From NCBI RefSeq assembly GCF_001652265.1, contig NZ_LWBS01000419.1, positions 1-51,898 on the forward strand: 51,898 nucleotides of DNA, read 5' to 3'. The notes beneath the pieces are model-generated. The model did no database searches. It saw nothing but the letters and a program-made list of their open reading frames with translations, and was not told where the DNA came from. A program made the position numbers and the translations under genes. How positions within the stretch are numbered: position 1 is the stretch's first letter; every line of letters begins with the position of its first letter. Source of the DNA: Rhizobium leguminosarum (lineage in GTDB: Bacteria; Pseudomonadota; Alphaproteobacteria; Rhizobiales; Rhizobiaceae). Shown here in pieces: positions 34,818 to 44,947 of this stretch.

Positions 34818-35390
34818 TTACATGCCCTGCACGCCGCGGTTCATCGCCGCAATCCCGGTACGGCACACCTCGATGAGGCCAAGCGGCTTCATGATCGCCA
34901 CGAACTGATCGATCTTCGACGATTTGCCTGTGATCTCCAGAATGAAGTGACCGACCGTCGCATCCACTACCTTGGCATGGAAGGCATCGGCAAGGCGCAG
35001 CGTCTCGGCACGCATCTCGCCCTCGCCGATCACCTTGACCAGCGCCACTTCGCGCTCGATCGGTCGGTCCTGGCCGAGCTCGCGGGCACGCACCGTCAGG
35101 TCGACGACGCGATGCACCGGCACGATTCGCTCGAGCTGCGCCTTGATCTGCTCCAGCACCTGCGGCGTGCCGCGTGTGACGACCGTGATGCGGGAAAGAT
35201 GCGCCTGATGCTCGGTCTCGGAGACGGTCAGGCTCTCGATATTGTAGCCGCGGCCGGAGAACAGGCCGATGACACGGGCAAGAACGCCCGGTTCGTTGTC
35301 GACGAGAACCGAAAGCGTGTGGCTTTCGACGGCCGCCGTTTCCGGCGAGATGAAATAGGCGGAGCCCGTGGGCTGTAGGTGTGCGTTCAT
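34818..35390 (-). CDS. ilvH: Acetolactate synthase, small (regulatory) subunit
   Basis: A 190-residue subunit that activates the large subunit and gives valine feedback inhibition. The N-terminal ACT domain (residues 24-100) begins HTLSVLVDNEPGVLARVIGLFSGRGYNIESLTV, with the classic DNEPGVLARV ligand loop. The second half (FHAKVVDATVGHFILEITGKSSKID) is the small-subunit C-terminal domain. It lies 84 bases downstream of ilvI, and a hairpin lies in the gap. It forms an operon with ilvI under the leader attenuator. Confidence 0.96.
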   Translation of the reverse strand: MNAHLQPTGSAYFISPETAAVESHTLSVLVDNEPGVLARVIGLFSGRGYNIESLTVSETEHQAHLSRITVVTRGTPQVLEQIKAQLERIVPVHRVVDLTVRARELGQDRPIEREVALVKVIGEGEMRAETLRLADAFHAKVVDATVGHFILEITGKSSKIDQFVAIMKPLGLIEVCRTGIAAMNRGVQGM

Positions 35391-35414
35391 GGTCTTGTGT
35401 TTCCTCTTCCCTGT

Positions 35415-35460
35415 CGCATAACTCCGAAAATCGGAAACGATTTTCGGAAAGGATTATGCG
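35415..35460. repeat. Hairpin element between ilvI and ilvH
   Basis: The inner arms CCGAAAATCG and CGATTTTCGG surround a GAAA loop, and the outer arms CGCATAA and TTATGCG close it. The same inner hairpin occurs at 26748-26771. Within an operon it could protect the mRNA or shift the balance between the two subunits. Confidence 0.7.
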
Positions 35461-35474
35461 CAAAATTAAAAATG

Positions 35475-37265
<1,791 letters not shown>

Positions 37266-37325
37266 CTGTCTGTTCCGTTTGATGCTGGGATTGCGTTTGT
37301 GGCCGGAAGCCCGAATTTCGGGCAT

Positions 37326-37348
37326 AAAAAAAGGCCCCTGAGGAGCCT
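37326..37348 (-). terminator. Attenuator terminator in the ilvIH leader
   Basis: On the minus strand AGGCTCC pairs with GGGGCCT around TCA and is followed by seven T. It lies 60 bases upstream of ilvI and after the leader peptide, so it can stop transcription before the operon. Confidence 0.88.
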
Positions 37349-37356
37349 GTCATCTA

Positions 37357-37404
37357 GCGCATGGGTGGCTATCGCCGGATGGTTACACCATCCTGCCCAT
37401 GCGC
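37357..37404 (-). promoter_or_regulatory. Competing leader hairpin of the ilvIH attenuator
   Basis: GCGCATGGG and its exact complement CCCATGCGC span 37357-37404, and GGATGGT/ACCATCC makes a shorter inner stem. The long stem overlaps the 3' end of the leader peptide gene, so a ribosome stalled on the peptide would prevent its folding and alter terminator formation, as in classical attenuation. Confidence 0.75.
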
Positions 37405-37439
37405 TTTCCCACCACGATAAGAGCCGTTGCGATTTTCAT
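37383..37439 (-). CDS. ilvIH leader peptide
   Basis: An 18-residue peptide, MKIATALIVVGKRMGRMV, ends at TAA 37383-37385. Seven of its residues are Ile, Leu or Val, including the run LIVV. It precedes hairpins and a terminator in front of ilvI, the design of branched-chain amino acid attenuators. Scarcity of charged Ile, Leu or Val tRNA would stall the ribosome and permit read-through. The predicted transcription start falls at or within a base or so of the ATG, so the peptide is probably translated from a leaderless mRNA, as the Sinorhizobium trpL peptide is. Confidence 0.85.
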   Translation of the reverse strand: MKIATALIVVGKRMGRMV

Positions 37440-37446
37440 GGTCGGA

Positions 37447-37475
37447 GTGATAGACAGAAAATTTCGCAGCGTCAA
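37447..37475 (-). promoter_or_regulatory. Promoter of the ilvIH leader
   Basis: On the minus strand TTGACG (37470-37475) is followed by a 17-base spacer and TATCAC (37447-37452). Seven bases later the leader ATG begins at 37439, so transcription probably starts at or next to the start codon. Confidence 0.75.
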
Positions 37476-37586
37476 CGCGTGCCGCAATAAAAAACTGCTC
37501 CACGCCTGCATCCCGAAAATCGATAGGATGAAGGATTTGTTAAAGGATCGACTTTATTCTTCTACGCTACCGCATGGAGTAGCCCT

Positions 37587-39626
37587 TTGCTCAACAACGA
37601 CTTGCGCACGTCTGGCAAGGCAGGCGAGCATGATCGCCGCGATGGCCATGCGCCGGGAAATCGCTTTCTCGGCCGCGTCGTTGCATGCAGCGGTTCGCGG
37701 GCGACGGTTGCCGCCGTCGCCGAACAGGGCGGTACCGATCTTACCGAACTCTGGTCCGTGGGGCGGCTGATTTCGATCAGCGTCGGCCGCAACCGCGTCG
37801 TCGCACTCGTCTATCAGATGAACACCGGCAGCCATGCCTGGGGCGAAGGCGAAGACAATATTTTCAAGATCGAGACCGAGCTGCTCGGCGAAGTCCGTGT
37901 CGACGAGGACGGGCGCGAGGAATTCTCGACCGGCATCTCGCGTTATCCCTATCTCGGCGCCATCGCCCACCGCATCCGATCCGCCGACCTGATGCGCATC
38001 TACGATGCCGGCGAAGGTACGACCGCCGTCATCGGCAAGCTGACGCAGGACGAAAGCATCGATGCGGCGATCCACATCCCCACGATGCTCTCCAAGCATT
38101 TCGCCGTCGTCGGCTCGACCGGCGTCGGCAAGTCGACGGCCGTGTCGCTGCTCCTGCACAAGGCGATCGCGGCGGATCCGAAGCTGCGCGTCCTGATCCT
38201 CGATCCGCATAACGAATTCGCCGCCGCCTTTCCCGAGCACGCCGTCACCATCGATACCGATACGCTCGACCTGCCCTTCTGGCTGATGCGGCTGGAGGAA
38301 TTTGCCGAGGTCGTGTTTCGCGGCCGCCCGCCGGTGCCCGAAGAGCTCGACATGCTGCGCGATATCCTGCCGGAGGCCAAGCGCGCCTTCCGCGGCAGCG
38401 ACAACTCACTGGTGCGCCGCACGACGGAAAAGAGTTCGATCACCGCCGATACGCCGGTTCCCTACCGCATGGCCGATCTACTGGCGCTGATCGACGAGCG
38501 CATCGGCCGCCTGGAAGGTCGCTCGGAAAAGCCCTTCCTGCGGTCGCTGAAGATGCGCCTCATCGCTGCGATCAACGATCCGCGCTATCACTTCATGTTC
38601 TCCAACAACACGATCAGCGACACGATCACCGAAACCATCGCACAGATCTTCCGCATCCCCGGCGAGAACCGGCCGATCTGCACTTTCCAGCTTGCCGGCA
38701 TCCCCTCCGAGGTCGTCAATTCTGTCGCCTCCGTGCTTTGCCGCATGGCATTCGAGGTGGCGCTGTGGAGCGACGGCGCCATCCACATGCTCGTCGTCTG
38801 CGAGGAAGCTCACCGTTATATCCCCTCCGATCCGAGCCTCGGCTTCGTGCCGACGCGCCAGGCGATCGCCCGCATCGCCAAGGAAGGCCGCAAATACGGC
38901 GTCTCGCTCGGCATCATCACCCAGCGGCCGGGCGAGCTCGACCAGACGATCCTGTCGCAATGTTCGACACTCTTTGCCATGCGCCTCGCCAACGACCGAG
39001 ACCAGGAAATCATCCGCTCGGCCATTCCGAATTCTTCGATCTCGACGACGAGCTTCATCTCCTCGATCGGCAATGGCGAAGCGATCGCCTTCGGCGAGGC
39101 GATCAGCGTGCCGATGCGCATGCGCTTTTCCCGCGTCGACGAAAAGCTCCTGCCGAAGGCGAGCAGCGCCAACAGCAAGAACAGCGAAGAAGATCCGGAT
39201 ACGGTCGATCTGCGCAAGATCGTCACCCGCATGCGGGCGGTGACCGTCGGACCCGACATTTCGAATTTCCAGCAGAGCTATGCCGCATCCGCGGCAGACT
39301 TCGACGAGGCCGATCCAGCCGACGAGGATCTTGACGCGAAGCCATACACGCCGCCCGCCTCTTCCGCCGCGCCGCCCGCCTCCGCGCCGCTCGAATCCTA
39401 CCGCCGCGAACTGCTGCCGCAGACGCCGCGGCTGGACCCGGCCACGTCACCCGCGATCGATCCGCGGCTGGACGCGCTTCGCCGCGAGATGCGCCGCGAC
39501 GAGCCAGTCTTTCCCCGGCCGGCACCACCGGCGGATCAGCCAGCGATCTCCCGCCGGGAGCCCGGCACGTCGCTGCGCGAAAGCATTCTGAAAAAACCGC
39601 TGAGCAGCCTTTACAACAAAGAATAA
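37587..39626 (+). CDS. HerA-like ATP-binding protein (DUF87 type)
   Basis: A 679-residue P-loop ATPase of the HerA/FtsK group. It has an N-terminal beta-barrel (about residues 28-150), Walker A in GSTGVGKS at 176-183, Walker B in LVVCEEAHRYIP near 398-410, and SLGIITQRPGELDQTILSQCSTLFAMRLAND as the sensor region. Residues from about 590 onward are rich in Pro, Ala and Arg and likely disordered. Archaeal HerA works with NurA nuclease in DNA end resection, but no nuclease is adjacent here. The start is TTG 37587, with GGAG 8 bases upstream and no in-frame ATG nearby. Confidence 0.9.
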   Translation: MLNNDLRTSGKAGEHDRRDGHAPGNRFLGRVVACSGSRATVAAVAEQGGTDLTELWSVGRLISISVGRNRVVALVYQMNTGSHAWGEGEDNIFKIETELLGEVRVDEDGREEFSTGISRYPYLGAIAHRIRSADLMRIYDAGEGTTAVIGKLTQDESIDAAIHIPTMLSKHFAVVGSTGVGKSTAVSLLLHKAIAADPKLRVLILDPHNEFAAAFPEHAVTIDTDTLDLPFWLMRLEEFAEVVFRGRPPVPEELDMLRDILPEAKRAFRGSDNSLVRRTTEKSSITADTPVPYRMADLLALIDERIGRLEGRSEKPFLRSLKMRLIAAINDPRYHFMFSNNTISDTITETIAQIFRIPGENRPICTFQLAGIPSEVVNSVASVLCRMAFEVALWSDGAIHMLVVCEEAHRYIPSDPSLGFVPTRQAIARIAKEGRKYGVSLGIITQRPGELDQTILSQCSTLFAMRLANDRDQEIIRSAIPNSSISTTSFISSIGNGEAIAFGEAISVPMRMRFSRVDEKLLPKASSANSKNSEEDPDTVDLRKIVTRMRAVTVGPDISNFQQSYAASAADFDEADPADEDLDAKPYTPPASSAAPPASAPLESYRRELLPQTPRLDPATSPAIDPRLDALRREMRRDEPVFPRPAPPADQPAISRREPGTSLRESILKKPLSSLYNKE

Positions 39627-40537
39627 GCCTTCCACTCGTTCTCCAGTGCGATCAGAGGCTCGACGGCCTCGAGCACCCTTTGCCGGTCCATCGGTCCGAG
39701 CGGCAAGAGAGGGCGTGGGAGCTCTGCCCTGGCGAGTGAGAGAAGGTCGATGAGCGTATAGATCACACGAAGGCTTCCGAACGCCTTGAACGTTTGCCAG
39801 AGCGGCTCGAGAAGACCATCGAGCCGACGCACTTCCCCATCCTCGCCTGCAGTCGCGGCCTTGGTCAGGGCAAAGGCGACGCGCGGAAGCAAGCCGCCGA
39901 TGACGCTGTACCAGGCGTCGGCACCTGAAAGCAGCGCTTCGGCAGCGCCCCAGTCGCCGCTGTAGCCGATCGCAAGCTTGGTCTTCTCACGCAATGTCGC
40001 CAGTTCGCCTGCGAAATCGCCGTCAACTGGCAGAGGCATCTTCACCGCCCTGATCGTCTCGATGTCAGACAGGCGCTGCAGAAGGTCCCGGCTGAAGGTG
40101 AAGTGGGTCGTGCCGGGATTGTTGTAGATGCAAAGCGGCAGCTTCGCCGCATCCGTGACGGCAAGGAAATGCTGATAGGCCTCTTCCTGAGTAAGCGGCG
40201 TGTAGGACACCGGCGCAAGCAGAAGCGCATCCGCACCAGCCGCATCCGCATCCCTCGCCAGGGTCCGGGCGTGGTCTGTCCTCAGAGCACCGACACCGAC
40301 GACGATCGGAACACGACCGCGAACGCACTCGACCGCGGCCTCAACGGCTCGCCGTCGCTCCTCGCGTGCGAGAAAGGCGTAGATCCCGGTGCTGCCAAGA
40401 AGGCCTATCGAAGCGACGCCTGCATCGCACAGGGGTTCCAGCAGGCGGCAGAGAGCTTCGGTGTCGACCCGGCCATCGCTATCGGCGGGCGTTGGCGGAA
40501 AAGCCGAAAGGCCATGAAACGGAGAGGCAACAGACAT
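39611..40537 (-). CDS. Dihydrodipicolinate synthase family (DapA-like) aldolase
   Basis: A 308-residue TIM-barrel class I aldolase. LLGSTGIYAFLAREERRR corresponds to the GTTGE-type substrate loop but differs from DapA itself. YNNPGTTHF carries the catalytic tyrosine, and AVKMPLP the Schiff-base lysine near residue 165. It cleaves or forms a keto acid. Other members act on N-acetylneuraminate, keto-deoxy-glucarate or similar compounds, so the substrate is open. Its 3' end overlaps that of the convergent HerA-like gene by 16 bases. A LysE exporter gene precedes it and may be co-transcribed, and the divergent MocR regulator probably controls both. Confidence 0.88.
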   Translation of the reverse strand: MSVASPFHGLSAFPPTPADSDGRVDTEALCRLLEPLCDAGVASIGLLGSTGIYAFLAREERRRAVEAAVECVRGRVPIVVGVGALRTDHARTLARDADAAGADALLLAPVSYTPLTQEEAYQHFLAVTDAAKLPLCIYNNPGTTHFTFSRDLLQRLSDIETIRAVKMPLPVDGDFAGELATLREKTKLAIGYSGDWGAAEALLSGADAWYSVIGGLLPRVAFALTKAATAGEDGEVRRLDGLLEPLWQTFKAFGSLRVIYTLIDLLSLARAELPRPLLPLGPMDRQRVLEAVEPLIALENEWKAYSLL

Positions 40538-40558
40538 GATACGATCCTGAAAATCCGG

Positions 40559-41173
40559 TCAATGTGAGAACAGCAGGCGCGATCCGGCGCCCGCGAAGAA
40601 GACGGCGAGACTGCCTTCGATCCACCGCCGCGCACGGGCGTAGCCGCGCACCATCGGCGCCGTCGAGAAGAGCACGGCATAGCCGGTAAATATCGAGATT
40701 CCGAGCAGCACGCACCCACCGAAAGCCGTGACGGCCATCTCCGGCGAAGCGCCGGGCTTCAGGCCGAGCGACATGATCGCCACCCAGGCCAGAACCGCCT
40801 TCGGATTGCTGAGATGCATCAGAACACCGCGACGATAGAGTGTGCCGACTTGCGCGGCGGGTCGAACGACCTCGCTTGCCGGCATATCCAACGTGGCTGC
40901 CGAGCGGGCCGCCCTCCAGGCGAGCCAGAGGAGGTATAGCCCGCCTCCGATCTTGAGAAGCAACAGGGCATGAGCATAGCGGACCAGAAGTGTCGAGATG
41001 CCGGTGACCGCGACCAACCCCCAGCATGTCGACATCGTTATAACCCCGGCGGCAAGAACCAGCGCCGGTCGACGCCCTTGCCGCATCGCCACATTCATGA
41101 TGGCCATGTTGCTAGGTCCGGGACTGCCTGCAGCGATTGCGTAGGCGATGTAGACAACGAGAAGATCCTGCAT
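40559..41173 (-). CDS. LysE family amino-acid/metabolite exporter
   Basis: A 204-residue membrane protein with six hydrophobic segments. It begins LLVVYIAYAIAAGSPGPSNMAIMNVAMRQGRRPAL, which has the SPGP motif typical of LysE/RhtB. MHLSNPKAVLAWVAI near residue 140 is the second conserved motif. It would export an amino acid or related compound. ATG 41173 is preferred, because the upstream extension to 41251 is not membrane-like. It lies 21 bases upstream of the DapA-like gene and is divergent from a MocR-type regulator. Confidence 0.9.
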   Translation of the reverse strand: MQDLLVVYIAYAIAAGSPGPSNMAIMNVAMRQGRRPALVLAAGVITMSTCWGLVAVTGISTLLVRYAHALLLLKIGGGLYLLWLAWRAARSAATLDMPASEVVRPAAQVGTLYRRGVLMHLSNPKAVLAWVAIMSLGLKPGASPEMAVTAFGGCVLLGISIFTGYAVLFSTAPMVRGYARARRWIEGSLAVFFAGAGSRLLFSH

Positions 41174-41290
41174 TTGCGTGTTTCCAGAAGTTTGTGCCGG
41201 CGCACGGCACGACTCTCGAAGACGATCAATGCGCCATCGGGGAACGGCCAATCCGCTTCCTTTTCTTTGAAAACTGGTTCATCATGAAGC

Positions 41291-41324
41291 ACCATTTTGA
41301 AGAATCTTTATAGACCATTTTGAA
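41291..41324. promoter_or_regulatory. Direct repeats of ACCATTTTGAA, candidate MocR-type operator
   Basis: ACCATTTTGAA occurs at 41291-41301 and 41314-41324, 23 bases apart in the same direction, immediately before the MocR start at 41325. MocR/GabR/PdxR proteins typically bind direct repeats. The position overlaps the start region of the gene and faces the LysE promoter. Confidence 0.65.
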
Positions 41325-42833
41325 ATGTCCAAACGGCGCAGCACCATCGAAATCCCATCGCTCAACGCGATCGATCGAACGGTCAATGTCAGCCGTCAGC
41401 TTGCCCAGGCCCTGCGGAATGCAATCGCCTGCGGTGAGCTGAGGCCAGGCGAACGCCTTCCTTCGACGCGGAGCCTTGCGGCTTCGCTGAAGATCGCGCG
41501 CGGCACTGTCGTCGAGGTGTTCGATCAGCTGACCGCCGAAGGTTATCTCGAAGCGCGGGTCGGAGCCGGAACTCGTGTTGCCGCCGATCTGATCGACGCG
41601 ACGCCAGCGCCCCAGCCTGCTCCGGCAGGGCCGCCAAGCGCGCAGTCTGTCGATCTGCCTCCCCAGGCTGCCCGGCTGATCGCCATCGCTCGTGCGCTCA
41701 CCCCGCACCCAGCCGTTCCCTTTGCCATCGCCGTCCCGGCTTGCGGTATTGCGCCCGACGACAACTGGCGCCGTCTCGGCAACCGCGTGCGCGCGTCGCG
41801 ACAGGCCGCACCCTCGGGTTATCACGACCCTATGGGCTTGCTCGAACTCAGGCTTGCCATTGCCGGCCACGTCCGGCGCGCGCGGGCCGTTCATTGCGAG
41901 CCGGAACAGGTCATCGTCACGTCAGGCACCCAGCAAGGCCTCTATATGGCGGGCCGGGTCCTTCTCTCGCGTGACGATCCGGTATGGGCCGAGGACCCGG
42001 CCTATCCCGGCTTGACGGCAGTGCTCGACGATCTCGGCGTACGGATGCACCGCCTGCCGGTCGATGCACATGGAATGAACGTGGAACGCGGCCTCGAGCT
42101 ATGCCCGCAGGCCCGCGCCGCATTCGTCACCCCTTCGCACCAATATCCGATCGGGATGCCGCTCAGCATGGCGCGGCGCAATGCCTTGATCGCCTGGGCC
42201 GATCAAAATCGCGCCTGGATCGTCGAGGACGACTACGACAGTGAGCTGCGTTATGCCGGACACCCATTTCCCTCGATGCAGGGATTGCGTCCGTCACGCG
42301 TCATCTATCTCGGCACCTTCAGCAAGGTGCTCTTTCCTTCCCTGCGCCTCGGCTACGTCATCGCCCCTTCTCCGCTCGCAGAAGCCTTTGCCGGCGCCCG
42401 AGCTATTCTCGACCGGCATTCGCCGACCGCCGAACAGCACGTTCTGGCAGCTTATATGCGGGAAGGCTATTTCGAAGCGCATATCCGGCGCATCCGCGGC
42501 CTCTATGCCGAACGCCGCGCTGTTCTGCTCTCGGCGCTCGATCGGGCCTTGCCTGAGGGGTGCCGCGTCCAGGAGAGCGACCAGGGCATGCATATTCTTC
42601 TGTGGCTGCCCGAGGAGGTCGACGACGTGCAACTCGCAGCCCGCGCCCTCTCGGCCGGCATCGCCGTGCGTGCGATCTCCCCGATGTATGCCGCGCGGCC
42701 GGCGCGCCCCGGCCTGATGCTGGGCTTCGGCGGATTTCTGCCGGAACAGCTGCAGGCGGTGGTTGGCGGACTCGCCAAACTGCTGAGCCAGCAGATGTCT
42801 CAAGCAGGAGGCCCGCAACAAACTGAAACCTAA
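41325..42833 (+). CDS. MocR/PdxR-type regulator (GntR winged helix plus PLP aminotransferase-like domain)
   Basis: A 502-residue two-domain regulator. The N-terminal GntR winged helix (about 18-85: QALRNAIACGELRPGERLPSTRSLAASLKIARGTVVEVFDQLTAEGYLE) is joined by a proline-rich linker to a fold type I aminotransferase domain (about 125-490). The PLP lysine is in YLGTFSKVLFPSLRLGYV. Such proteins sense PLP or an amino acid bound as an imine. It is divergent from the LysE-DapA-like pair, and direct repeats in the gap may be its site. Its 3' end overlaps miaA by four bases. The ligand is not known. Confidence 0.94.
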   Translation: MSKRRSTIEIPSLNAIDRTVNVSRQLAQALRNAIACGELRPGERLPSTRSLAASLKIARGTVVEVFDQLTAEGYLEARVGAGTRVAADLIDATPAPQPAPAGPPSAQSVDLPPQAARLIAIARALTPHPAVPFAIAVPACGIAPDDNWRRLGNRVRASRQAAPSGYHDPMGLLELRLAIAGHVRRARAVHCEPEQVIVTSGTQQGLYMAGRVLLSRDDPVWAEDPAYPGLTAVLDDLGVRMHRLPVDAHGMNVERGLELCPQARAAFVTPSHQYPIGMPLSMARRNALIAWADQNRAWIVEDDYDSELRYAGHPFPSMQGLRPSRVIYLGTFSKVLFPSLRLGYVIAPSPLAEAFAGARAILDRHSPTAEQHVLAAYMREGYFEAHIRRIRGLYAERRAVLLSALDRALPEGCRVQESDQGMHILLWLPEEVDDVQLAARALSAGIAVRAISPMYAARPARPGLMLGFGGFLPEQLQAVVGGLAKLLSQQMSQAGGPQQTET

Positions 42834-43723
42834 ACCGTCAGCCGTTCCCAGCTATCGTCCATCTGGTTGCGAAACCATGTCATTTGCCGCTTGGCATATT
42901 GCCGCGTCGCCGCAGTCCCCTTCTCCAGCACCTCCTCGCGCGTCATCTCGCCCCTCAGCATCGCCATAATCTGCGACACGCCGATTGCCTTCATCACAGG
43001 CGCCGCGGCCGGCAGATCGAGCGCGAACAGAGCCCGCACCTCGTCTTCCGCGCCTTGCTGCAGCATTTTTTCGAAACGGCCGTTGATGCGTTGATGCAGC
43101 ACCACCCGGTCCGGCAGCACGACGATCTTGCGGGCCTCAGCCGCGTCGATGACCTCCGGCCCTGACCGGCCCTGGAAATCGGCGATCGACCGTCCCGTCG
43201 CCTTCATCACTTCGAGCGCCCGGACGATGCGCTGCCCGTCCTGTCGGTTGAGGCTTGCCGCCATGGCGGGATCGGCCTCGGCGAGCTCCGCATGCAGCCC
43301 GTCCGGCCCCTCCTGCAACAGCCGCGTCCTGAGTTCGTCCCGCAGCGCCTCGGGTATCTCGGGCATATCGGAGAGGCCGCCGGTCAGTGCCTTGAAATAA
43401 AGCCCGGTGCCGCCGACGAAGACCGGCAGCTGCCCCGCGGCCCTCAGTGCCGGCAGCAGTGCTGCGACATCGCGCAGCCAGGCGCCTGTGGAATAGGTCG
43501 CACCCGCCGGCACGTGGCCGTAGAGATGATGCGGCACACCCTGCATCTCCTCCTCCGACGGCCGCGCGGTCAGCACCTGCAGCGTGTCATAGACCTGCAT
43601 GCTGTCGGCGTTGACAACTGCGCCGTCATGGCGCCTGGCCAATTCGACGGCGAGCGCGGACTTGCCGCTGGCGGTCGGCCCGGTTATCAGGATCGCGTTC
43701 ACTGTGCTCAGAAGGTTTTCCAT
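42830..43723 (-). CDS. miaA: tRNA dimethylallyltransferase
   Basis: MiaA adds a dimethylallyl group to A37 of tRNAs reading UNN codons. The 297-residue protein has GPTASGKS at residues 15-22, DSMQVYDTLQVLTARPS at 40-56 and the segment YSTGAWLRDVAA. RQYAKRQMTWFRNQ lies near the C-terminus. ATG 43723 is chosen over 43726 because the ribosome site GAGGG is then 5 bases away. The gene is head-to-head with serB, whose start is two bases off, so each promoter must lie inside the other gene. The stop overlaps the MocR stop by four bases. Confidence 0.95.
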   Translation of the reverse strand: MENLLSTVNAILITGPTASGKSALAVELARRHDGAVVNADSMQVYDTLQVLTARPSEEEMQGVPHHLYGHVPAGATYSTGAWLRDVAALLPALRAAGQLPVFVGGTGLYFKALTGGLSDMPEIPEALRDELRTRLLQEGPDGLHAELAEADPAMAASLNRQDGQRIVRALEVMKATGRSIADFQGRSGPEVIDAAEARKIVVLPDRVVLHQRINGRFEKMLQQGAEDEVRALFALDLPAAAPVMKAIGVSQIMAMLRGEMTREEVLEKGTAATRQYAKRQMTWFRNQMDDSWERLTV

Positions 43724-43724
43724 C

Positions 43725-44615
43725 ATGGCCCTCGTTGCCACGCTTGTTGCCAATCCGTCAAATCCCGTGCTGACACCCGAAATCGCCGAGCAGGCGGCCA
43801 AGGCCGTGAACGCTTGCGGTCTCTACTGGCTGGCCGACGGCATCGCCTGCGATATCGCGCTGCGTGACGGCACGGACGTGCAAATGGCCGAGGCCAATAT
43901 CCTTGCCGTCATATCGAGCGCGCCGATCGACCTCGTTATCCAGGAGCAGGAGACCCGCCGCAAGAAGCTGCTGATCGCCGACATGGATTCGACGATGATC
44001 GGCCAGGAATGCATCGACGAACTCGCCGCCGAAGTCGGTCTGAAGGAGAAGGTCGCCACCATCACTGCCCGCGCCATGAACGGCGAGATCGCCTTCGAGC
44101 CTGCCCTGCGTGAGCGTGTCGCTCTGCTGAAGGGCTTGCCGATATCCGTCGTCGACGAGGTGATCGCCAAGCGCATCACACTCACCCCGGGCGGCCCGGA
44201 ACTGATCGCCACCATGAAGTCGAAAGGCCATTACACCGCGCTTGTCTCCGGCGGTTTCACCGATTTCACCAGCCGCATCGCCGCCACCCTCGGTTTCGAC
44301 GAGAACCGCGCCAACACGCTGCTCGAAGACGGCGGCATTCTCTCCGGCTTCGTCGCCGAACCGATCCTCGGTAAGCAGGCGAAAGTCGATGCGCTGACCG
44401 AGATTTCGGCCCGCCTCGGCATTTCGCCGGAAGAAGCGATCGCCGTCGGCGACGGCGCCAACGATCTCGGCATGCTACACCTCGCCGGCGCCGGCGTCGC
44501 CCTTCACGCCAAGCCGGCCGTCGCCGCCGAGGCGCAGATGCGCATCAATCACGGCGACCTGACCGCCCTGCTCTACATCCAGGGCTACCGGAAGACGGAT
44601 TTCGTGAGGGCTTGA
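43725..44615 (+). CDS. serB: Phosphoserine phosphatase
   Basis: SerB removes the phosphate of phosphoserine, the final step of serine synthesis. The 296-residue HAD-type enzyme has the nucleophile motif DMDST at residues 86-90, EIAFEPALRERVALLKGL after it, LVSGGFTDFTSRIA (motif II) and VGDGANDLGMLHLAG (motif IV). The N-terminal 75 residues are a small ACT-like domain, giving the longer SerB form. ATG 43725 has GAAGG 9 bases upstream. It is head-to-head with miaA. No other serine gene is in the window. Confidence 0.96.
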   Translation: MALVATLVANPSNPVLTPEIAEQAAKAVNACGLYWLADGIACDIALRDGTDVQMAEANILAVISSAPIDLVIQEQETRRKKLLIADMDSTMIGQECIDELAAEVGLKEKVATITARAMNGEIAFEPALRERVALLKGLPISVVDEVIAKRITLTPGGPELIATMKSKGHYTALVSGGFTDFTSRIAATLGFDENRANTLLEDGGILSGFVAEPILGKQAKVDALTEISARLGISPEEAIAVGDGANDLGMLHLAGAGVALHAKPAVAAEAQMRINHGDLTALLYIQGYRKTDFVRA

Positions 44616-44764
44616 AGGCGATACCAGCGACATTCCCGAAATCGGGGCTGATCACTGGCCGCTCGCACGGAAGGGCAACCTCCGTAAACCCGCCAAATAG
44701 CCTGTCACCTTCGGACCGCTACGCCAAAGATCTCGTTTCGAAAGGCCGCCCGGCACACCCTCTC

Positions 44765-44905
44765 CTCCCTCATTCCTGTGCTCGTCACAGGAATCCAGCC
44801 ACCGCGCGTCTGCGCGGTGAATGACTTACGCCAAGAGAGAAGAGTCTTCTTCGCCCAAGGACTTGGGCGCACTGGATTCCTGTGACAAGCACAGGAATGA
44901 GGGAG
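44765..44905. repeat. Nested 141-bp inverted repeat between serB and degP
   Basis: Two 34-base arms (44765-44798 and 44872-44905) are inverted copies with one mismatch. Each arm is itself a near-palindrome around ATTCCTGTG/CACAGGAAT. Inside are ACCGCGC/GCGCGGT and CGCCCAAG/CTTGGGCG hairpins. The 332-base gap between the two convergent genes holds this element, with nothing recognised on its left side (44616-44764). The form is that of a dispersed intergenic palindrome. Confidence 0.85.
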
Positions 44906-44947
44906 AGTTGGAGACCACGGCGGCTAATCACTACCGCCATAGCTCCC

